Assembly (NCBI RefSeq): GCF_000275865.1
Contig: NZ_CM001555.1
Location: forward strand, 2,320,967-2,384,966
DNA: 64,000 nucleotides
From: Methanofollis liminatans DSM 4140
GTDB lineage: Archaea > Halobacteriota > Methanomicrobia > Methanomicrobiales > Methanofollaceae
Reading direction: 5' to 3'
The notes below the pieces were generated by a model, which worked only from the letters and a program-made list of their open reading frames with translations, did no database searches and was not told the DNA's origin. Both the position numbers and the translations under genes were made by a program. Positions 61,778 through 64,000 of the stretch are shown piece after piece (the stretch's first letter is position 1; the number at the start of each line of letters is the position of its first letter).

Positions 61778-61987
61778 ATGCAGACGAAGATCAGGGAATA
61801 CCGCGCAAAAATCGGGATTACGCAGGAGGAACTCGCCGCACGCGTCGGGGTGCGCCGGGAGACCGTCGTCTTCCTGGAGAAGGGGAAGTACAACCCCTCC
61901 CTCAAACTCGCCTGGCGGGTCGCACAGGAACTCGGGGCCTCGATCGAAGAGATCTTCATCTTCGGCGAGGAGGACCTGGAGGGCTGA
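61778..61987 (+). CDS. XRE-family HTH regulator
   Basis: A 69-aa regulator made almost entirely of one Cro/C1 helix-turn-helix: [36 protein letters not shown], and a C-terminal helix-strand ([12 protein letters not shown]). Small regulators of this kind are often encoded with DUF2178-type membrane proteins. It follows the permease after nine bases and is probably an autoregulator of the cassette acting on the palindromes at 58141-58178 (inference). Its last 32 bases overlap the convergent ROK gene. Confidence 0.92.
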   Translation: MQTKIREYRAKIGITQEELAARVGVRRETVVFLEKGKYNPSLKLAWRVAQELGASIEEIFIFGEEDLEG

Positions 61988-62912
61988 GCCCCCCTGCCCC
62001 GAGGGCGTATGCCGCCGCTCCAAAGAGCGGCGCCCGCCCGCCAAGGGGGCTGACGCAGATTGCAGGGAGGGGAAGGTAGCGGTCGATATGCGGGAGCATG
62101 TGCCGCAGGATCAGGCCGCCGTGGGCCTGTGCGATCGGGCCGTCGATAACGATCATTTCGGGATCGTAGGCGACAATAAGGTCTGAAACCGCCCGGCCGT
62201 TCACCTCGCCCAGGGCATCCATGAAGGCGAGGGCGACCCTGTCGCCCGCCACCGCCGCCTCCAGAATCCCGCGGCTCGTGGAGGCGTCGAAGGCGGGTCG
62301 CTCACCCCGCCGGGCAGACCACGCCGCAAAGAACCGCGGCATCCCGGTTCCTGAGGCATAGCCCTCCCAGTGGCCGGTACGCCCGCAGCCGCACGGGAGA
62401 GAGTATGCAAAATCCACATGGAGGTGGCCGACCTCACCGGCGTTCCCGCCCCTCCCGAGGAGCAGGCGGCCGTCGACGACCGCACCCCCGCCGATCCCGG
62501 TGGAAAAGGTGATATAGACCAGATTATCCACACCCGTCCCGGCCCCGCGCCAGCGCTCCCCAAGGGCGCCGGCCCGGCAATCGTTGATCAGCCTGACAGG
62601 GAGGCCGAAACGGTCGGTGAGCGGGCTGACGAGCGGGACTTCATCAAAGGCCATGTTCGGGGAGCGGACGACCGAGCCCACCGCAGCATCGATGGGGCCG
62701 GCCGAGGCGATCCCGACCGCCCGGGCAGCGCTGCCTTCGAGCACCCGGGCAACGGCCGAGGCGACGGCTTCGGTCACGGCCATGCCTGAGCGGCCCTGCC
62801 GCGGCGTATCGGCGACGACGCTATCCCCGGCCTGGCCCTCCCGCGTGACCAGGGCAGCCCTCAGGTGGGTCGCCCCGAGATCGACGGCGACAACGGCATC
62901 CTCTGCAACCAT
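61956..62912 (-). CDS. ROK family sugar kinase
   Basis: A 318-aa protein. The ATP-binding [14 protein letters not shown] motif begins the protein, with the catalytic [14 protein letters not shown] and the ROK segments [25 protein letters not shown] and [15 protein letters not shown], which includes the zinc-binding cysteines (the last Cys position is His, as in several archaeal members). It is probably a hexokinase acting on glucose or N-acetyl-sugars; the substrate cannot be predicted. ATG 62912 starts the ATPase domain. It is the last of three co-directional minus-strand genes. Confidence 0.92.
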   Translation of the reverse strand: MVAEDAVVAVDLGATHLRAALVTREGQAGDSVVADTPRQGRSGMAVTEAVASAVARVLEGSAARAVGIASAGPIDAAVGSVVRSPNMAFDEVPLVSPLTDRFGLPVRLINDCRAGALGERWRGAGTGVDNLVYITFSTGIGGGAVVDGRLLLGRGGNAGEVGHLHVDFAYSLPCGCGRTGHWEGYASGTGMPRFFAAWSARRGERPAFDASTSRGILEAAVAGDRVALAFMDALGEVNGRAVSDLIVAYDPEMIVIDGPIAQAHGGLILRHMLPHIDRYLPLPAICVSPLGGRAPLFGAAAYALGAGGLSPPGPPRRR

Positions 62913-62937
62913 ATCCCCACGCCCGATAAAGAGAGGG

Positions 62938-63447
62938 TTATTCCCCCTCCTCCCTCTTTCGGATGACCATCTCGCACTGAGCATCGCCCATGCACCGCGC
63001 CCGCACGAACCTGAGGGTGAACGCTCCGTTCAGGTGCTCGACCGCCGAGATGGCAAAAGGCATGCACCAGGAAGCGCCCGCAAAGAGATCGCACCCGGCC
63101 TCCCGCAGCGTCCCGGTAAACGGGCATCCTTTCATCACCACCGTCGCCGCTTCTCCTGACGCCGGAAGAACGGTGATCCTGAACGCCGGGCCAAAGAGCA
63201 CCACGGCGCCGACCCTCAGCGCCCCGGCGATCTCCTCCGCGTTATCGGTCGAAATGCCGAAGGTATCGACGATCTCCTTCACCTCGCGGCCGATCGCGTA
63301 CCAGATCATTTGCTCCCGCTCTTCGACCGCCCCGGTTCCTTCACCGCGCAGGGCGCAGGAGTAGAGCGCCGGAATGAGGGCGGCCGCACGTGCCGCAAAC
63401 CGCCACCGGGCCATCGGGGGGATCTCCTCGATCAGGTCCTTTGCCAT
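62938..63447 (-). CDS. Cysteine-containing protein of unknown function, paralogue A
   Basis: A 169-aa protein. The N-terminal half is helical (ARWRFAARAAALIPALYSC). The C-terminal half has GCPFTGTLREAGC, a middle FAGASWCMPFAISAVEHLNG, and the ending RARCMGDAQCEMVIRK. This layout resembles the L-2-amino-thiazoline-4-carboxylic acid hydrolase-like family, but I am not certain. ATG 63447 follows GGTGGTG. It is 25 bases before the ROK gene, and its paralogue lies upstream. Confidence 0.7.
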   Translation of the reverse strand: MAKDLIEEIPPMARWRFAARAAALIPALYSCALRGEGTGAVEEREQMIWYAIGREVKEIVDTFGISTDNAEEIAGALRVGAVVLFGPAFRITVLPASGEAATVVMKGCPFTGTLREAGCDLFAGASWCMPFAISAVEHLNGAFTLRFVRARCMGDAQCEMVIRKREEGE

Positions 63448-63501
63448 CACCACCACTCTCGCCCACAGACACTAAAAAAGATGGGATCGAACCACGGGCA
63501 T

Positions 63502-63999
63502 TCAGGCTTTCGGCTCGATCCTCATCCTGCACTCGGCATCGCCGACGCAGATCCCGCTCCGGTGCGCAATCCCGTAGGATGGGTTCAGGCTCTCAACCGC
63601 AGACTCACCATACGCCCTGCAGTCGGCACAGCAGGCGCGCGGGTCCATCCCCATCTCAGATGCACGGGAGCACATGGGACAGGAGGTCACGACAATATCG
63701 GCGCAGTCCCGGTCTTTCGCCACCTTCACCTCGCCCTGCAGTTCAGGGCCGAGCAGGAGGGTCGAGATGGTGCTGTACGCCTCCGCCACGTCCGGCGCAT
63801 TCTTCAACGGCATGGCGAAACCGCGGGCGAGCGCACCCTGCCCCTTTCCGGCCTCTCGCCAGATCGCCTGAACTGACTCTTCAAAGCCTTCGCCGTACCG
63901 CTCCATGACCGCACGATGATAGGCGAACGGCATCGCCGTCGCCGCCCGCGTCGCAATGTTCCACCTCAGCTCGGCAGGTATCTGCTCTATTTTAGTCAT
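63502..63999 (-). CDS. Cysteine-containing protein of unknown function, paralogue B
   Basis: A 165-aa paralogue of the next gene. Shared features are the N-terminal ELRWNIATRAATAMPFAY helix and the ending SGICVGDAECRMRIE (GDA-x-C-x-M). Paralogue B has more cysteines in the middle: SCPMCSRASEMG and RACCADCRAYGE, which could bind a metal or cluster. Its ATG at 63999 is one base from the window end, so upstream context is unseen. The pair with the ROK kinase probably forms one transcription unit. Confidence 0.7.
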   Translation of the reverse strand: MTKIEQIPAELRWNIATRAATAMPFAYHRAVMERYGEGFEESVQAIWREAGKGQGALARGFAMPLKNAPDVAEAYSTISTLLLGPELQGEVKVAKDRDCADIVVTSCPMCSRASEMGMDPRACCADCRAYGESAVESLNPSYGIAHRSGICVGDAECRMRIEPKA

Positions 64000-64000
64000 C

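Noticed and set aside
1-64000. tRNA, rRNA or CRISPR loci
   Set aside because: I looked for cloverleaf-like segments, conserved rRNA blocks and regularly spaced repeats by eye and found none; a covariance-model scan would be the decisive test.

Overview
The window looks like chromosomal DNA of a hydrogenotrophic methanogenic archaeon, most likely of the order Methanomicrobiales (Methanoculleus/Methanofollis-like). This rests on GC-rich coding sequence, a methenyl-H4MPT cyclohydrolase, F420H2:NADP oxidoreductase, a thermosome, TiaS, archaeal RPA, deoxyhypusine synthase, CTP-dependent riboflavin kinase, the archaeal dehydroquinate entry route and TATA-box promoters close to start codons. The genus is inference. 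I saw no rRNA, tRNA, CRISPR array, insertion sequence or prophage.

Layout. 1-660: 3' part of an HdrD-like Fe-S protein. 822-8713: a cation/proton antiporter followed by a redox and oxygen-defence stretch (glutaredoxin-thioredoxin reductase fusion, rubrerythrin, flavoprotein, zinc ribbon, 41-aa desulforedoxin-like peptide, AhpD-like protein, three-Cys peroxiredoxin), interrupted by radC and a CDF metal exporter. 8815-13116: a PAS histidine kinase, two iron-sulfur flavoproteins and a membrane metalloprotease. 13194-25097: aromatic amino-acid biosynthesis. Chorismate mutase and aroD are separate, and an eight-gene tightly overlapping minus-strand operon runs from two ADTH-synthase paralogues through dehydroquinate synthase II, tyrA, pheA, aroA and a fused aroK-aroE to aroC. 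A U32 peptidase and an AhpD-like gene lie between. 25383-37380: mch, a zinc-ribbon protein, a soluble chemoreceptor with cheW, thermosome, a regulator, tiaS, npdG, an Fe-alcohol dehydrogenase, dys and pyrF. 37589-45542: a secreted protein, a stand-alone glycyl-radical-type NrdD C-terminal module coupled to cbiZ, a DUF1858 protein, RPA with its partner, a recombinase-like DNA-binding protein, and ribB-ribK. 45643-50639: a regulator overlapping the archaeal mevalonate entry genes (HMG-CoA synthase, thiolase, DUF35), then an RNB-family RNase. 50647-57668: mostly poorly characterised proteins, including a 579-aa orphan, then a receiver-PAS-kinase. 57747-61987: a five-gene run of small membrane proteins (DUF2178-like) with an ABC exporter and an XRE regulator, preceded by two palindromes. 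61956-63999: a ROK kinase and two paralogous cysteine-containing proteins.

The most interesting items are: (i) the detached NrdD radical-domain gene coupled to cobamide salvage; (ii) the DUF2178/ABC/XRE cassette with a palindrome enclosing its likely TATA box; (iii) a family of intergenic palindromic elements sharing a CGCGAAG core at about 6.3, 17.2 and 29.6 kb; (iv) a serine-recombinase-like protein that has lost its catalytic residues; and (v) a chemoreceptor with a nearly exact 366-bp PAS duplication. Operon assignments are inferred from spacing and overlap; functions are inferred from motifs seen in the translations.
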